Counted from the stretch's first letter, positions 22,921-35,229 are shown. The stretch is DNA of 64,000 nt from Hyparrhenia diplandra (GCA_015847255.1 JADLZK010013210.1:1-64000), one strand, 5' to 3'. Numbers and translations: made by a program. Notes: a model not told the origin generated them from the sequence alone.

Positions 22921-24848
22921 GGAAGAAACATTCATAACTTTTGATTCCCAAAGGCTATGAAGGTCAATGAGCACTTGTTGGAAAGCTTGAGAAGTCTAGT
23001 TTCCAATGCTACCAGTGTTGATCTGTTAAGCAACTCGGTTATGGCTACACACCAGTTTTAGTACTGACTGGTCAGAATGTCTGCAGTCTGTCATATGCTC
23101 AACTTCAAGTGCAAAACTATATCAATCTACAATATTCCTTGGTACATGCTGCACATGGTATGAAAGCTCATCAAGTTAACTTTCAAACCCAAAAAAAGGA
23201 TTGTCATTTGCACTTCCCAAGATGGAGTTATGACCAGATCAATACAGACTGCACAGAGGACCAATCAGCAACACAAGGTGGTTGTTCAATACCTACAACA
23301 TGAATAAGATCTTGCTCTACTAGAGAGCCATTAAAAGCATCATATGGCAAATAATTCATTTAAACATGAAGCACTCTAGCCACTCCTAATAATTCACAAA
23401 CACACATATTTGTGAACTACTAGAGACTACACAAGTCAAATGGCTAGTGATATGCCCATGCCAGCGTCGACCACGTCGTCATCCTCAGCGACCTCTACAC
23501 CGATCTCTACACCGACCTCTACACCAACCAAAGTTCCTTCTGGACCAATCACTCGGAGCCGAGCTAAAAAGCTACAACAAGAGGTGCACGCGCTACTTTG
23601 TGAATTTCAATTAAATACTAATGAAAATTTCATGCTACCTAAGTCGTGCATGTTTACATTGCTTAGGTTCACCAAAGAAGAGGATCCGAGCACATCAAGG
23701 ATGCAACAGAAGGAGGAACTCGCCGAGCCACCAAACGGCGTGATAGAACTGTCGAGAAAGAAACAGTCATAACTTTTGGCTCACAAAAGCTATGAAGGCA
23801 AATGAGCACTTGTTGGAAAGCTCTTCAAGTCCAGATTCCAATGGTGCAAGCCCCGACCAGTTTGGATACTTCATCAAGGCGCCCAACCAGATTTAGTGCC
23901 GACTGGTCAGTGAGTCAGCAGTCTGCTTAAAGTCCAAATGTTCGTGCCAAACTGTACCAATCTACAACACTACATAAATCAAGAGGCCCGTAGTGTGAAA
24001 GTTTATCAAGTTAGCTTTCAAACGCATCCAGTCGCACGTCATTTGGAGCTCCCTAGGAGGAGTTATGATCAAAACACCAAGACGCAAGCAGAAGTCAAAC
24101 AGCCACACCGGAATCAGCCTCGAGTCCATTCCGAGATTTCCCTTTCACATGGTCGACGAGTTCAGTTTTTTTTTGTGTTTCCACCCACCTAGGAGGGTTG
24201 TTCCTAGTATAAATACCCCCTATGTGTAAGCTATCAACAGATTTTGATGAATTGAGATTATCCCCAGTGATATTGTAGCCGAGCTGCCGAGTTGCTTACT
24301 CAACCCTTGTTCTTCTTGGACTTGTGAAGAGATCCCTCTGGGATCCACTACTTCATGCTCTACGGCTTCCGTTCGGCTGCGCCGTATTGTGTGGATTAGC
24401 TCGGATTGTGGTTCTGCGGTCGCTTGGAGATCGAGTCGAAGTCTTCACGGTTTGATTGCCTCTCTCCCCATCGCTTGGTCGCATCCAACCTTGGCAGGTA
24501 TAAAGCTAGTTATCCCCGCTGTTCTACAGCAAGTTATCTCCTCTACCTTCATCAACGAAGTTATCCCGCTGCCCTCGTATAAAGTTATCTTGTTCTTGAA
24601 CCTACTGTCGTGAAGATCGGGCCACCCTTGTGCCGATATCGGTTCGGTACTTATCAGCTAGCTAAGAAGGGTTATGTACTAGTTACCGAGGTGAATATGA
24701 AGTTTGAAATATATCCATTGATTTGTCTTTGGGTCAATCATATAAGTGAATATAATGTGGATTGATTGATCGCTTGAGTGAATATTTTCAATTAACTTGC
24801 TCAAGCACCCCGAACCTTCATATCACCTCCAAGTACCTACAACACTCA
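22921..24848 (+). mobile_element. Ty3/gypsy remnant with repeated LTR-like segments
   Basis: Two diverged direct repeats, about 22.92-23.27 kb and 23.76-24.07 kb, share AACTTTTG..., GCACTTGTTGGAAAGCT and GACTGGTCAG blocks and flank a short ORF. A TATA-like TATAAATACC lies near 24.21 kb after the second copy. This layout resembles repeated LTR or 3' untranslated sequence around the end of a polyprotein. Exact borders, LTR ends and target duplication were not found. Confidence 0.4.
23440..23772 (+). pseudogene. C-terminal tail of a gypsy polyprotein (GPITRSRAK motif)
   Basis: The 110-codon frame has a Ser/Thr/Pro-rich start, then GPITRSRAKKLQQEVHALL, a motif found near the C-terminus of many plant Ty3/gypsy polyproteins after integrase. 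No RT or integrase lies upstream. It is probably a remnant rather than a gene, because it is flanked by diverged repeat copies. The ATG may not be a real start. Confidence 0.5.
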
Positions 24849-26938
24849 TCAAGCAGAACTTGGTGGTACCCAAACTAAGTTGGGTCCATCAAGGTTAGTC
24901 ACAAGAGACTTAGGCACCCAAATGGCCATTGTGCTAGCACGTGGTGAACCAATCACCTCTCTAGCACAAGTTTCATTTTTAGGCATCCTAAGCATATTTG
25001 AATTAATTGACAAGTTGAGCTTAGGAGTGTTACCCATGGGACAATCCTTACTTAAATTTTCCTTTCTTGTACAAGTGTAGCATAGGCGGCTCTTGTTCTT
25101 GTTAGCCTTCTCTTTTTGCATTTTGCTTGCTACCTTGTTGATGAGGCCTTTTCTTGATGATGACAAGCCTTCACCTTTAATGTAGGGACATGATGCAATC
25201 TTATGGCCCTTCTCATTGCAACCATAACACTTCCTCCTGCTTTTTCTTGTCTTGTTCTTCGGAAGTGTGGCTTGGTCATCAACCTTGTTGGAACACATAG
25301 AGGCAATGTGTCCCATGTTGGAGCACTTGGCATGAGCTATCTTTTTCTTCTTTTGGATCTTGCTCATGCCCCTCCTTACTTTCCTCAAGATGCAGTCTTT
25401 AACATAGTGACCCTCTTTCTTGCACTTGAAGCAAGTGATGAGAGTCTTTGGTTGTTGTTGCACCTTGATGGTCTTGGAAGCTTTGCTATCATCACTTGGC
25501 ATCCTTTTTGTGAGCTTAGTTTGATCAGGAGACGAATTGGTAGCCTTCCCATTTTTGTGGGGCGCGGCACTGCCTCTCTTGAGGTGCGGCACTGCCGCGG
25601 TCTGTGCAGGCTGAACTGTACCAATCTGCTCCTTCCTCTCAAACTGCACATAATTAGATCTATTCACCACTTTCTTACCATTTGCCTTGGATTCTTCTGT
25701 GTGCCCAAGCTCACCTTTGATCCTTTCATTGAGCCATGCAATCTCTTTTCTCATAGCTTCCATATCAGCAAGGTTAGTGGCATAAGCATTCAAATCAAGA
25801 TTAAAGCATTTTTCACAACCTTGACTACTTGGAGGGAGTAGAGGTATCCGTTGTGGTGGAAGAATGTGAGTTGCTTTCCTAAAGAATGCTATATTGAGAC
25901 TCAAGATCTTTGTGCTTGTCTTGCAAGTCATAATATTTTCCATTTAGGGCAACCATAGCCTTCTTTGTGAGAGCATGGTCCCTTTTCAAGGTTGCCATCT
26001 CACTTCCTTTCTCCACGAGAGCTTCCTTATTAGCAACATACAACATTTCAAGCTTGTCAAGTTGTTCATCTCTAGTTGCTAACTCAGCTTGGGTACTCTC
26101 TAAACCCGCCATTAATTGAGAAAGAAAGACTAGTTTTAGGATCTTGGTTCTTGATGAGTCTAGCATACTCTTCATCATCACTAGATTTACTATCACTAGA
26201 GCTTTCACTTAGATCACTGCTAGAGATGTCACTAGGAGGTGGAGGAGGTTTGGCTTTTGATTTTACCTTCTCACCTTTTGCCATGAGGAACACATGAGAT
26301 GTGTCATAGAGAGTTGTGCCTCTAGGTCAGGTGGATTCATAATTTGGCCTCCACTGATCACAAGCTTCTTCTTCCTTCAAAATGTTAGTCTCACAAGAAC
26401 TAGAGGAAGTAGAAGTACCACATGTAAAAACATTGTTCTCACCAACCATTTCATTACCATCCATTAAGTCATGTGTTGGTGAGGAAGTGGCTGTGGCATG
26501 ATCAATTATGTCTTCTGGGAGGATCACTTGAGGCTCATCGTGTGTTGGTGTAGTTGAGCGCTCCTCAAGTGGTTCCTCCAATGAGAGGTTGCTCTCATCA
26601 CACTTGGACTTGCCATATCTTTCTTTGAGTGTAGTCCAAATGATATGGGCATCACCAAGTGGTTCTTCATCTCCAAATATGACATCATCTAAAACATCTT
26701 CACTCAAAGCACTAAACAAAACAGTAGTAGCTTGAGCATTGTAATGATGTAAGTATTTCACTTCCTCTCTAGATACATAGTCCAAATCATCACTAGGAGG
26801 TGAAATGCTCACATCAACAATCTGCTCTATATGAGGACCCATGGCCCTAAAAATATCAAGCACACTAGCGGACCAAGATGCATAGTTTGAGCCATCAAAA
26901 AGTAAAAGTTCTAGAGATACCTCCTCACTTGTCGACAT
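24849..26938 (-). pseudogene. Sirevirus-like gag, copy 2 (reaches the gag stop)
   Basis: The UBN2-type domain is in 26327-26938, a Ser/Pro-rich linker in 26084-26293, a coiled coil in 25879-26208, and the C-terminal half in 24849-25943. CCHC-like knuckles are CFKCKKEGHYVKDC, CYGCNEKGHKIASC, one with His for the first Cys (HAKCSNMGHIASMC), and one with Asn for the zinc His (CYTCTRKENLSKDC). It ends NLVWVPPSSA and a stop at 24849. WVPK-type endings are usual for Sirevirus gag. Three frame breaks separate the pieces. No pol follows. Almost every part matches copy 1. Confidence 0.82.
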
Positions 26939-26977
26939 CTTTCTCTCAAGGCGGTTAAGCCCGAAATTGAGAGCCCA

Positions 26978-26989
26978 GCTTTGATACCA
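26978..26989 (-). other. Primer binding site, Sirevirus copy 2
   Basis: GCTTTGATACCA, as in copy 1. Homology with copy 1 stops within a few bases of this site, where Athila-like sequence begins, so the 5' LTR of this copy is missing. Confidence 0.75.
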
Positions 26990-26993
26990 CTTG

Positions 26994-27169
26994 AATCCAT
27001 GATTGTTCCATAATTCAATTACCCAAGATTAATGTGGTAGACACATGAAATTTCACAAGTGCTTTGGTGAAGCTTGGAATAACTTGTATGCAGATTTTAT
27101 TTCATCGGAGGTAAACCCACCTAGTCTTGCACTTTACTCGAGGGCGAGTAAAGACTAAGTGTGGGGAGT
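26994..27169 (+). repeat. 3' internal end and polypurine tract of an Athila-like element
   Basis: This stretch matches, on the opposite strand, the sequence just inside the left edge of the window (GGTAGACAC, CTCGAGGGCGAGTAAAGACT). It ends in the polypurine tract AAGTGTGGGGAGT directly before the LTR. Only ~176 bp of this interior remain. Confidence 0.75.
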
Positions 27170-28648
27170 TGTTGGCGGCACTATCATACAAATTATACCG
27201 CCAACTTAGTCATATGACATAACAAATAAATGTACTTTTGCCACATGAACCTTTGCTATTAATCTAGTTCCACTTGTATTCGAAGAAAATATGTTTTGAG
27301 ACATAAACGTGGAAACAGTGAAAAGTACGCCAAATAAAGGTGAAAAGCGCACATCAAGACTATGCTTAGTCCAAGGGGAAGGCTAATGAGGCCAAACCAT
27401 GTCAATCAAGCCCAAAAAGTGGAAACCCAACTTGAGTTCGGGTCCGTTTTGGACCGCAGGCCACCCTAGAGTAATTTGGGCATAACTTTTCGATACGAAC
27501 TCCGTTTTTAAAACCCACCCACCGTTGGAAAGCTAACGATGAGACCTACAAGCCCACAAAATTTGAGGCCCAACGGACCAAGTTTGGCACCCGCCGCCAT
27601 GGGGCGACCGCCGCGACACGGCCCCGATCCCGCCGCGTTTTTGCCTTGACCAGCGTCCGGGAGGAGGGAAGGCGGTTGCATGGGGTGTTTTTCGCGATGG
27701 CGCCAAGAATTTCCCCGCCAAACGCCCGAAAGTCCCCTAGAACAAGGAGAACCCTCCATTTCTCTCTTGCCTTCCCTATATAAAGAGGCCCTTGCCTCTC
27801 CTTGTAACTCACCAATTCACTTCACATCATTCAATAAAGGATCACATTCACACTTCACCATGTGATCCATCGGGCCGCCCCACATTCCTTCGGGAATTAC
27901 ACTCCACGCCTCACACATAGGATGGTGTAGAGAGTGCCAAGACACTCAGAGGGAGTGAGAGAGTGCAAGGTAGAGAGGAAGAGAGGAGTAGCGACCCGCG
28001 GGTCTTTCTACCGTCTGAGTGCCGGATCTGCCTGGCCCCCGCCTCCCTACCTTGTACCTCTACGAGGGTAACTTTACGGCTTGGTGAAAGTTATTCATGT
28101 CTTACTTTCAGTATCATTCTTAAGTTTCACACTATCATTTATTTTATCGAGAATTACGGGATCGTTGTTTACTTCCGGTAAATGCTCTAGTAGAGGGCCC
28201 CCCGATGAAGACGGATACCCCGATCGACGCTAGAGTAGTGACAAGTAACGTAGACGTGGTGTCTAAGTTATGAATCACCCTCGTTTGCTTCGCAATCCAT
28301 GGTAGTGAGGTAGGGGATAGGTGGTGACATGCCCTATTCGCCCATCGTACTCCTCCACGTCAGGTTGCGTAGTAGAGCTAGATGCCGGCGATCGCTAGCG
28401 GACCAAGTGCACCGTGCCCTAAGTAATACTCGATTAATAGAAAGAGTAGCGACTTAGTCTAAGTGCTGAAAGAACACATCACTCCTAAGATCACCTCCTA
28501 TGCTTGACCCTTGATATCTAGAAGAACGGACTTAGCACCCGTTCCTCGTGGAAATTCGATACCTGGAATACTTCTAGGTGTAGTGCTACAACGGTACTTT
28601 TTTCCGTGCGCTTGCGGACTTTTGCCGCCACGCTAAGAAATACCAACA
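27170..28648 (+). repeat. Full-length Athila-like LTR
   Basis: 1479 bp, from TGTTGGCGGCAC to AAATACCAACA. A TATA box (CTATATAAAG) is at 27776-27785 and AATAAA at 27833-27838. A polypurine tract lies on its left, and a degenerate tRNA-Asp-type primer site plus gag start lie on its right. It is therefore flanked on both sides by internal sequence, as after LTR-LTR recombination or in a tandem. Confidence 0.85.
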
Positions 28649-29950
28649 AGCATTTCTCGGGCCCGTTCTTGGGAACGGTTGTCGTTATAATTTGCAAACC
28701 TAGTTTATCGGTGTGAGCCCTACCCCCTCGCCATTCTTTTTATTTTTATTTTCTTTTTAATTATGGAGCAACCATCTCAAAACCTTTTGCTCCTAAGGGC
28801 GAGCTCTTAGAACCATGTCAATCTTCGAAGCCAATCACGCGCTTCAAGATTTGAGCTCCGCCCGGCTTTATAGCCATGGTTTAGGTCCAAACCTTTTAGG
28901 CTTGAAATTGGAAAACCCTTTGATAGAGCATCTATCTTCTTCGCTTGTGACATAACTACCGAGGGTCATTTTCACATAAAAACCCAATGAAAGAGGAGCT
29001 TTCTAAACCATATTTTTGAGAATACTCTCCCGCTAGAACCCATCCGAGTAGAACCCAAGCCGATCAAAGGGAAGTCTTTTTGGCCATTTCTTCGAACCCG
29101 ATACACCTATAGAGAGACCCTTGCACGAACCAAAACCCAAGGGGCCGCATGGTAGGATCTCCTGTTTTTCGAGGTTGACCTTGCCGAAGGATTCAAGAAC
29201 ACCTCGAAATACGAACAATAGAAGAAACCACCAATCCCGACCGATCCCGAAAAATTCCTTGATAAACAGTTCTCCATGACTCTATTGAGGATTGGTGGAC
29301 GTCATGTATAATCTCGCTATGGGTATAAACATTCAAATCCCTTGCACTAAAATGTGACAAGGAATCCTTTAGAACCCAAACAACACGGGCTTTTGCCAAG
29401 AGACCATACATGACCGAATTCTTTTACGCACAAGAATGTAAAAAGATTTTTACATTTTTGATATCCAAGAAATTGAAATTCCAAACGGGCATCCCTAAAA
29501 AAATTCCTTAATTTATCAACATTCGGGATGTAGATGTCAAGTCGGGAGGAAAACATTTTTCATTACAAATACGTGAGATGAAAACTCGCTGATGAGACTC
29601 TCCCCATGAGTATGACACGCCCTAAGAAGAGGTTAAGCTCTATGACAATCTTATTAGCCTCTTACAAGATTTCAAGGAGACGTGTTCATTCTTGACATGA
29701 CATAAGAAATTCTGATGTGGAATTTGTTTCCGCTCTCCCTCATAAGGAAAGCAAAACAATAGTACACTACTGTCATAGGAAGTTTGAACGGGGATTTAGA
29801 AGAACTCAAAGACAATTTTTGTCTACCATTCTTCCCCATCAACTCCCTACAAGGACAATCCTTGATTTCAAATAGAGTGAGAAAGAGTCCTAGGTGCAGC
29901 CAAGACCAGGTTTACTATGTTAATACATCGCTGGCCTAGACACGTCATTA
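28649..29950 (+). pseudogene. 5' internal region and gag start of an Athila-like element, decayed
   Basis: ATGGAGCAACC at 28763 matches the gag start of the minus-strand element, and the next ~110 bp (GGCGAGCTCTTAGAAC, TTTGAGCTCCGCC) also match. After that the two diverge. 28.9-29.95 kb has no convincing capsid domain, only short scattered frames. Confidence 0.55.
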
Positions 29951-31370
29951 CCCGAGAGTATGTTTTCACATATCTTTCATTCGGGTCTTGACACAGACAC
30001 TTCTCGCCTTGACATGACCACTGGAGGGTCATTTATCGATAAAATTACAATGGAACAAAGGAAGATCCTTGATCACATCCTAGAGAAGCTTGCTTCTCCC
30101 ATTGTAGAACCTTTTCCCCTCCATAACAAGGGCATGTCAAGTTTTGAGGAGCCCTCATCAGTCGAACCATTCCATACCACCATTAGAACCGACTATTGAG
30201 CCCTCACCCGAACCACGAACACCGAAGGAAGGGATGCTTTATCCTTCATAGTTCCTGATCAAATTCGAGGATCATGGGAGAGCCTTGAATTTTCCTTGGC
30301 ACGAATGGAGCAAATGGAGCACATTTCCTTCTAAGGGAACTTCCTCTAACATGGAACCTTCAAAAGAACGGTTAATGGAGGTGAAACGTTCTTCTGAAGC
30401 AATTCAGATTCTTTCACCTTCCACAACTTTATCTTGTTCATTACGAGGAAATTCCTTAGATGCCCTACACAACCCAACAGCCGAGGCAAATATCATGTCA
30501 CAATATCTTGCAGAAACCCTTTTGGGTAATATGCCTCGTCCGATAGACTCTTCAAGGGTCAATTCGGACTCATCTTTGCATGTTGTGGGATTGCTAGGGC
30601 CGTGCCAATAAAAATTCATGAAACTGAGGTTCACCTAGACTTCTATATCTATCCCATCCTCGACTTTGATATTCTCATAGGCTACCCTCTCGAAAAGCTT
30701 TTTCATGAAAAACCTATAGAGGAGAGCCATGATGAGAAGTTGGGAAAGAATGCTTGTGCCTCTCACCAAGAAATCCCAAAGGCGAAGCATCTTCCCAACC
30801 AAAACCCGTTCGAGGAGGCGAGTTCACAACTCCATTCGATTCACCTAAGTTGCTCTCGCATCTTAGTGAAACGAACCACCCATCGCCCTCACTTTCGAAC
30901 ACAAGACATGTCCCCTCGGTCAAGAAAACGTTGTTCTTGACAAAGGTCGAGATTCAATGTTCGTTCTTCATGACACATCTTGGGAGGATAAAAAACTCAT
31001 GTGTCATGGACATGCACGAGGCACCAACTCTAGAGACCAAGATAGAAACCGCTAATGAGCACGAACAATCATCCTTTGAGATCCATCAAATTTCATGCTC
31101 ACCTTTTTGGATCTCTAGAGTTGTCCCGCTTCCTCGACCACGTGCCCCCTACGAGGAACCCAACCTTCTCTTAATCCTCGTTCACAAACTTTTCAAGAGG
31201 ATGGTTGTGGATGTCTTCGTATATCACAAGTTTTGTCGATATCGTAGTGGCACAATGGCACTAACCTTGCAGCTTGAGCGTAACGCTAAAATCTTACTAG
31301 AGAAGTCGGGAACTTCACCTCCCTTGATAGTGCAAGATGAATTCCCACGGTCAAGCTTATGACCATAATC
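29951..31370 (+). pseudogene. Gag C-terminal and protease fragment, no RT
   Basis: 29960-30199 carries TGGSFIDKITMEQRKILDHI, like the conserved stretch after the capsid in Ty3/gypsy gag. 30285-30611 contains NPTAEANIMSQYLAETLLG, and 30602-30940 contains HLDFYIYPILDFDILIGYPL, matching the protease region of the minus-strand element. No RT, RNase H or integrase follows, so this looks like a non-autonomous gag-protease derivative. Frames are broken. Confidence 0.6.
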
Positions 31371-32758
31371 AAAGCACCGCCGGGAGATACCCCGGACTAT
31401 CAAAAAAATCGTTACATATATTTTATCTCTTAATATTTTCATAAAAACAACATTTTTCTCGATTAATAAAAAGCAAGAGCTTGTTGTGATTAGCGTGCAC
31501 CTTTGGGTATTCTTGTCGCTAACCATCTCGTGGAGATCGATTAAGAAGGTCAAAAGAGGCACGCAATGCTTAAGAACATAGGGGCCACATCAACAAGATA
31601 CTTTGATGCCGATGGATAATGGGACATGCTAAAAGGGAGACAGGACTTTGCACACTTGACTTTTTACACAAAAGTCCAAGTGTGGGGGCAAGATGGTGAG
31701 TCTCAAGTTCCATCCACCAAGGGGTCATAAAAAGATGATGTCACCCCGCCTTGCTAAAAAAAAGGGAGAAGAAAGAAAAAGAATAAAAAGAGAGAGAGAA
31801 AAGAATTGAAAAAAGAAGAGAAAAAAAGAATTATAAAAAAAAGAAAGAATACGATGATGAAGAAAAAAGGTGTGATAGAAATAAAATAAGAGAAGAGAGG
31901 AGCGAGGTTGGCCTAGCATGGTCAAGATACATACCAAAGTGTCGCTGACTCCACCCATCATTGCTTCCACAAGCAAGAAGGGTTTGTCTCTCATCCTTTT
32001 GCGGTTACCATCAAGACCCATGGCCCATACACACGTGTGTGTGGCCTAGCCTTGAGGTGCACTTGGGCAGAGCAATCATGCAAACCGCAAAGAACAACTC
32101 CAATGCTTCATCCATAAATGTTGCCGTAAGTATACCTGTGTATGCAAAGGAAATAAAAGTTCACCAACACTCTTACTCATTTTTGTCCCCATAGTTTTGA
32201 ACATACATTCTTCCCATGTTTATGTCATATGTTCGGTTTGGGTGTATTAGAATTCAAGACATCCATTGGTCTTTTTCAAATTAAGCATGGTGCTTAGGTT
32301 GAAACTTGACCTTCCTTAATCAAAGGTTTGACATGGTGTTGAATCTTGATTAATGAACTTAGAGCCTTATGTCTATAAACAAGGAAGTATTTTTATGATG
32401 AGGGCAAATCAAGGCTATGTTTACACCTTCTTTTATGTTAGCCTTGCTTGAGTATCTCGATGTTGATGTGAGCAAATAAAATAAAATAAAACAAATAAAA
32501 ATAATTAAATGAATAAAATAAATAATCTCAATAAAGGCTCCACGGTGTTCATGCCGATAGAGCCATGTGTTTTCCTTCTTTTGTTTTGTTTTCTTGTTTT
32601 GAATAAAAACTGTGTACAAGACCAAGTGTGGGGGAGATCTCCCAAACACAATGAACAAACTTCGAGATCTCCCCAACACAATGCACAAACGCCGAGCAAT
32701 TCACGATGGAAAAGGACGAGACGAACGACTACCATAAACGCCTTCATCTTCAAACGGT
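31371..32758 (+). other. Non-coding retroelement interior with polypurine stretch
   Basis: Almost pure A/G sequence runs from about 31.76 to 31.90 kb. A CCAAGTGTGGGGG tract occurs at 31.68 kb and again near 32.62 kb. AAATTAAGCATGGTGCTTAGGT at 32.28 kb has a diverged relative at 40.14 kb. No ORF is supported. Confidence 0.5.
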
Positions 32759-33044
32759 CACTACAAGAATACCGATTTTTTATGACAAACGACCGTGATT
32801 GCAGGGGCCTAAAATCGTCATATAATGTACCATAATATGACGAAAACCTCGATGTCATCACAAAATTACGAGGCATCATCACTATTTGTGACGAAGACTT
32901 TTGGTCGTCACATAAGAGTGCACTATATATGACGGCGCTTTTCTTTTGTCACAGAATATGATTGCCGTGAGTGGTTTTTTTTGTGACACCACGTGATGGG
33001 TTTTTGTGACTTAGTCAAACCCGTCATTGAAATAAATAGCAAAA

Positions 33045-33445
33045 TGTGTGGCGCATGGGGATTGAACCTTGGACCTTTGGAACAAAAGGTGGTGTCTTAA
33101 CCACTAGGCCAATGTTCGGTTTGTGCTATAAAGGGCGTTTTTTACTCTTTATATATATTAAAAAATAATAAATCATGTAAAACAAAATTGAAAAAATGTG
33201 TAGCACATGAGAATCGAACCTAGCACCTTTGGAACAAAACATGGCACCTTAACCACTAAGACAAGTCTTCATTTGCGATATAAAGGGGCGTTTTGTGTTT
33301 TTATCTATGAATTGAAAGAAATAAATCCTATAAAATGTGTGGCATTCAAAAATGTGTGGTAAGTGGGAATCGAACCTTAGACCTCTAAGATGGAAGCTAA
33401 GTCATACCACCACACTATTCCAGTTGTTTGAGAGAGATTTGGTTC
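33045..33445 (-). repeat. Three tandem tRNA-like units inside the CACTA element
   Basis: Read on the minus strand, the first unit has a perfect Pol III A box (TGGCCTAGTGG, 33101-33111) and B box (GGTTCAATCCC, 33058-33068). Unit 2 has B-like GGTTCGATTCT (33210-33220) and unit 3 a perfect B box GGTTCGATTCCC (33365-33376), both with decayed A boxes. The period is about 150 bp. The AGTGGTTAAG part recalls tRNA-Ser/Leu, but a full cloverleaf is not apparent. Confidence 0.55.
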
Positions 33446-33719
33446 TTTTTTCCTTTTATCACGTAGATATCCCAAGTATAGAAACCTAGAACCAACCCAC
33501 ATTGAAAAATGAAGAACATGAACACAAGGTTTTTTTCTTTTTGATCTCTAGTTAAAACGTGTAACTAGTCTTTCTTTCACATATTAACTCCAAATTTGAT
33601 GATTTTTTTTCTACTATTTTCTAAAATCAAGTTCTATCAATTAATTGTGTTCACTTTAGTAATCTCATATATAGTTTATGAAACTCTATGAGAGAATAGT
33701 GATTTTAGAACTCCGTTTC

Positions 33720-34600
33720 GAACACTTTCTCAAATGGAAAAATGACCTAAATACTAAATGTAGATCTCGATGAGTTATGAATTTTGGTATTCATGACTTT
33801 TCAATTCAAGACCATCTAGAGCTTCAAAAACTCGCCCAAAGCCGTGAAAAGTTCAAATTTCAAATTTCGAGGCATGAAAAGTTCAAAATCGAAAAGTTGA
33901 CTCTAATACCAAATGTAGATCTTGACGAAGTTCTACAAAACTCGTATTCATGACTTTTCAAATCGAGTCCGTCTAGTGCTTCAAAACTCGTTAGAGTCGT
34001 AAAAATTCAAATTTCAAATTTCGAGGCATGAAAAGTTCGAAAACCGAAAAAAGTTGACTCTAATACCAAATGTAGATCTTAACAAGTTCTACAAAACTCG
34101 TATTCATGACTTTTCAAATCGAGACCGCCTAGTGCTTCAAAACCCGTTCGGAGTCAGTAAAAAGTTCAAATTTCAAATTTCGAGGCATGAAAAGTTTGAA
34201 AACCGAAAAAAAAGTTGACTCTAATACCAAATGTAGATCTTGACGAGTTCTACAAAACTCGTATTCATGACTTTTCAAATCGAGAACGCCTAGTGCTTCA
34301 AAATCGGACGTGAAAAATTCAAATTTCAAATTTCAAGGCATGAAAAGTTCGAAAACCGAAAAGTTGACTCTAATACCAAATGTAGATCTTGACGAGTTCT
34401 ACAAAACTCGTATTCATGACTTTTCAAATCGAGAACGCCTAGTGCTTCGAAAACCCGTCGGAGCGTAAAAAATTCAAATTTCAAATTTCGAGGCATGAAA
34501 AGTTTCAAAACCGAAAAGTTGACTCTAATACTAAATGTAGATCTTGACGAGTTCTACAAAACTCGTATTCATGACTTTTCGATTTGAAACCATTTATACA
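33720..34600. repeat. Tandem array, ~155-bp unit, five to six copies
   Basis: The marker GGCATGAAAAGTT recurs at 33871, 34024, 34184, 34337 and 34492. Each unit also carries CCAAATGTAGATCTTGACGA and CTCGTATTCATGACTTTTCA. The first unit (from 33.72 kb) is the most diverged. Short ORFs in the array are by-products. Confidence 0.85.
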
Positions 34601-35152
34601 TGCAAATTTCTGCTCAAGTTGTAAAATTATGAATTTCAAATTTTCAATTTTTTCGAATAAAGTCACATGACTGGATGACCAAACTATTTTGATAGATCAT
34701 GATTTTCGAAAAATTTAGGAAAAAGAATCATCAAATTCTGAAGTTAGTATGAGGGGAAAAGACTAGTTACAAGTTTTGACTACGCATTAAAAAGAAAAAT
34801 CGTTCTTGTTCGTCACATGTTCATGATGAACAAGCGATTTCTTTTTTTTTTCCTGATTAAAACTTGTAACTAGTCGTTCTCCTCAAACGAACTCCAAATG
34901 AGGTGATTCTTTTCCTAAATTTTCTAAAATCATGCTACATCACGTTATGGTGTTGGATTCAATCACCTCTTCATGTGCCAAAATTTGAGCAATTCAAGTT
35001 TTTGAATTCGAACTTTGACTCGGTCAAAACTCAGTCAAACGAACACGAAATGAACTCGGTTTAAAATCTTTTGAACACGAAAAAGTTTCATAACTCACGA
35101 GACCAACAAAGTTTATGTAGGTCAAATTTCCATTTAAGGAAGTGGTAATAAC

Positions 35153-35229
35153 ATGTAGTTCAAATATAACAAGTCTCTCACATAGTTCTCCGGAAACTAT
35201 GTGGGAGACTTGTTATATTTGAACTACAT
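35153..35229. repeat. Near-perfect 35-bp-arm palindrome, left arm of the inverted repeat
   Basis: ATGTAGTTCAAATATAACAA and the next 15 bases pair with their complement after a short loop at about 35188-35194. I see one mismatch. Confidence 0.9.

Noticed and set aside
23440..23772. A small host gene with a Ser/Thr-rich protein
   Set aside because: The GPITRSRAK motif and flanking repeat copies indicate the tail of a gypsy polyprotein.
33045..33445. Functional tRNA genes
   Set aside because: The A and B boxes are convincing only in the first unit. Acceptor and anticodon stems are not evident, so only tRNA-like is claimed.
33720..34600. CRISPR-like array
   Set aside because: The repeats are 155-bp contiguous units without unique spacers, inside a plant transposon.
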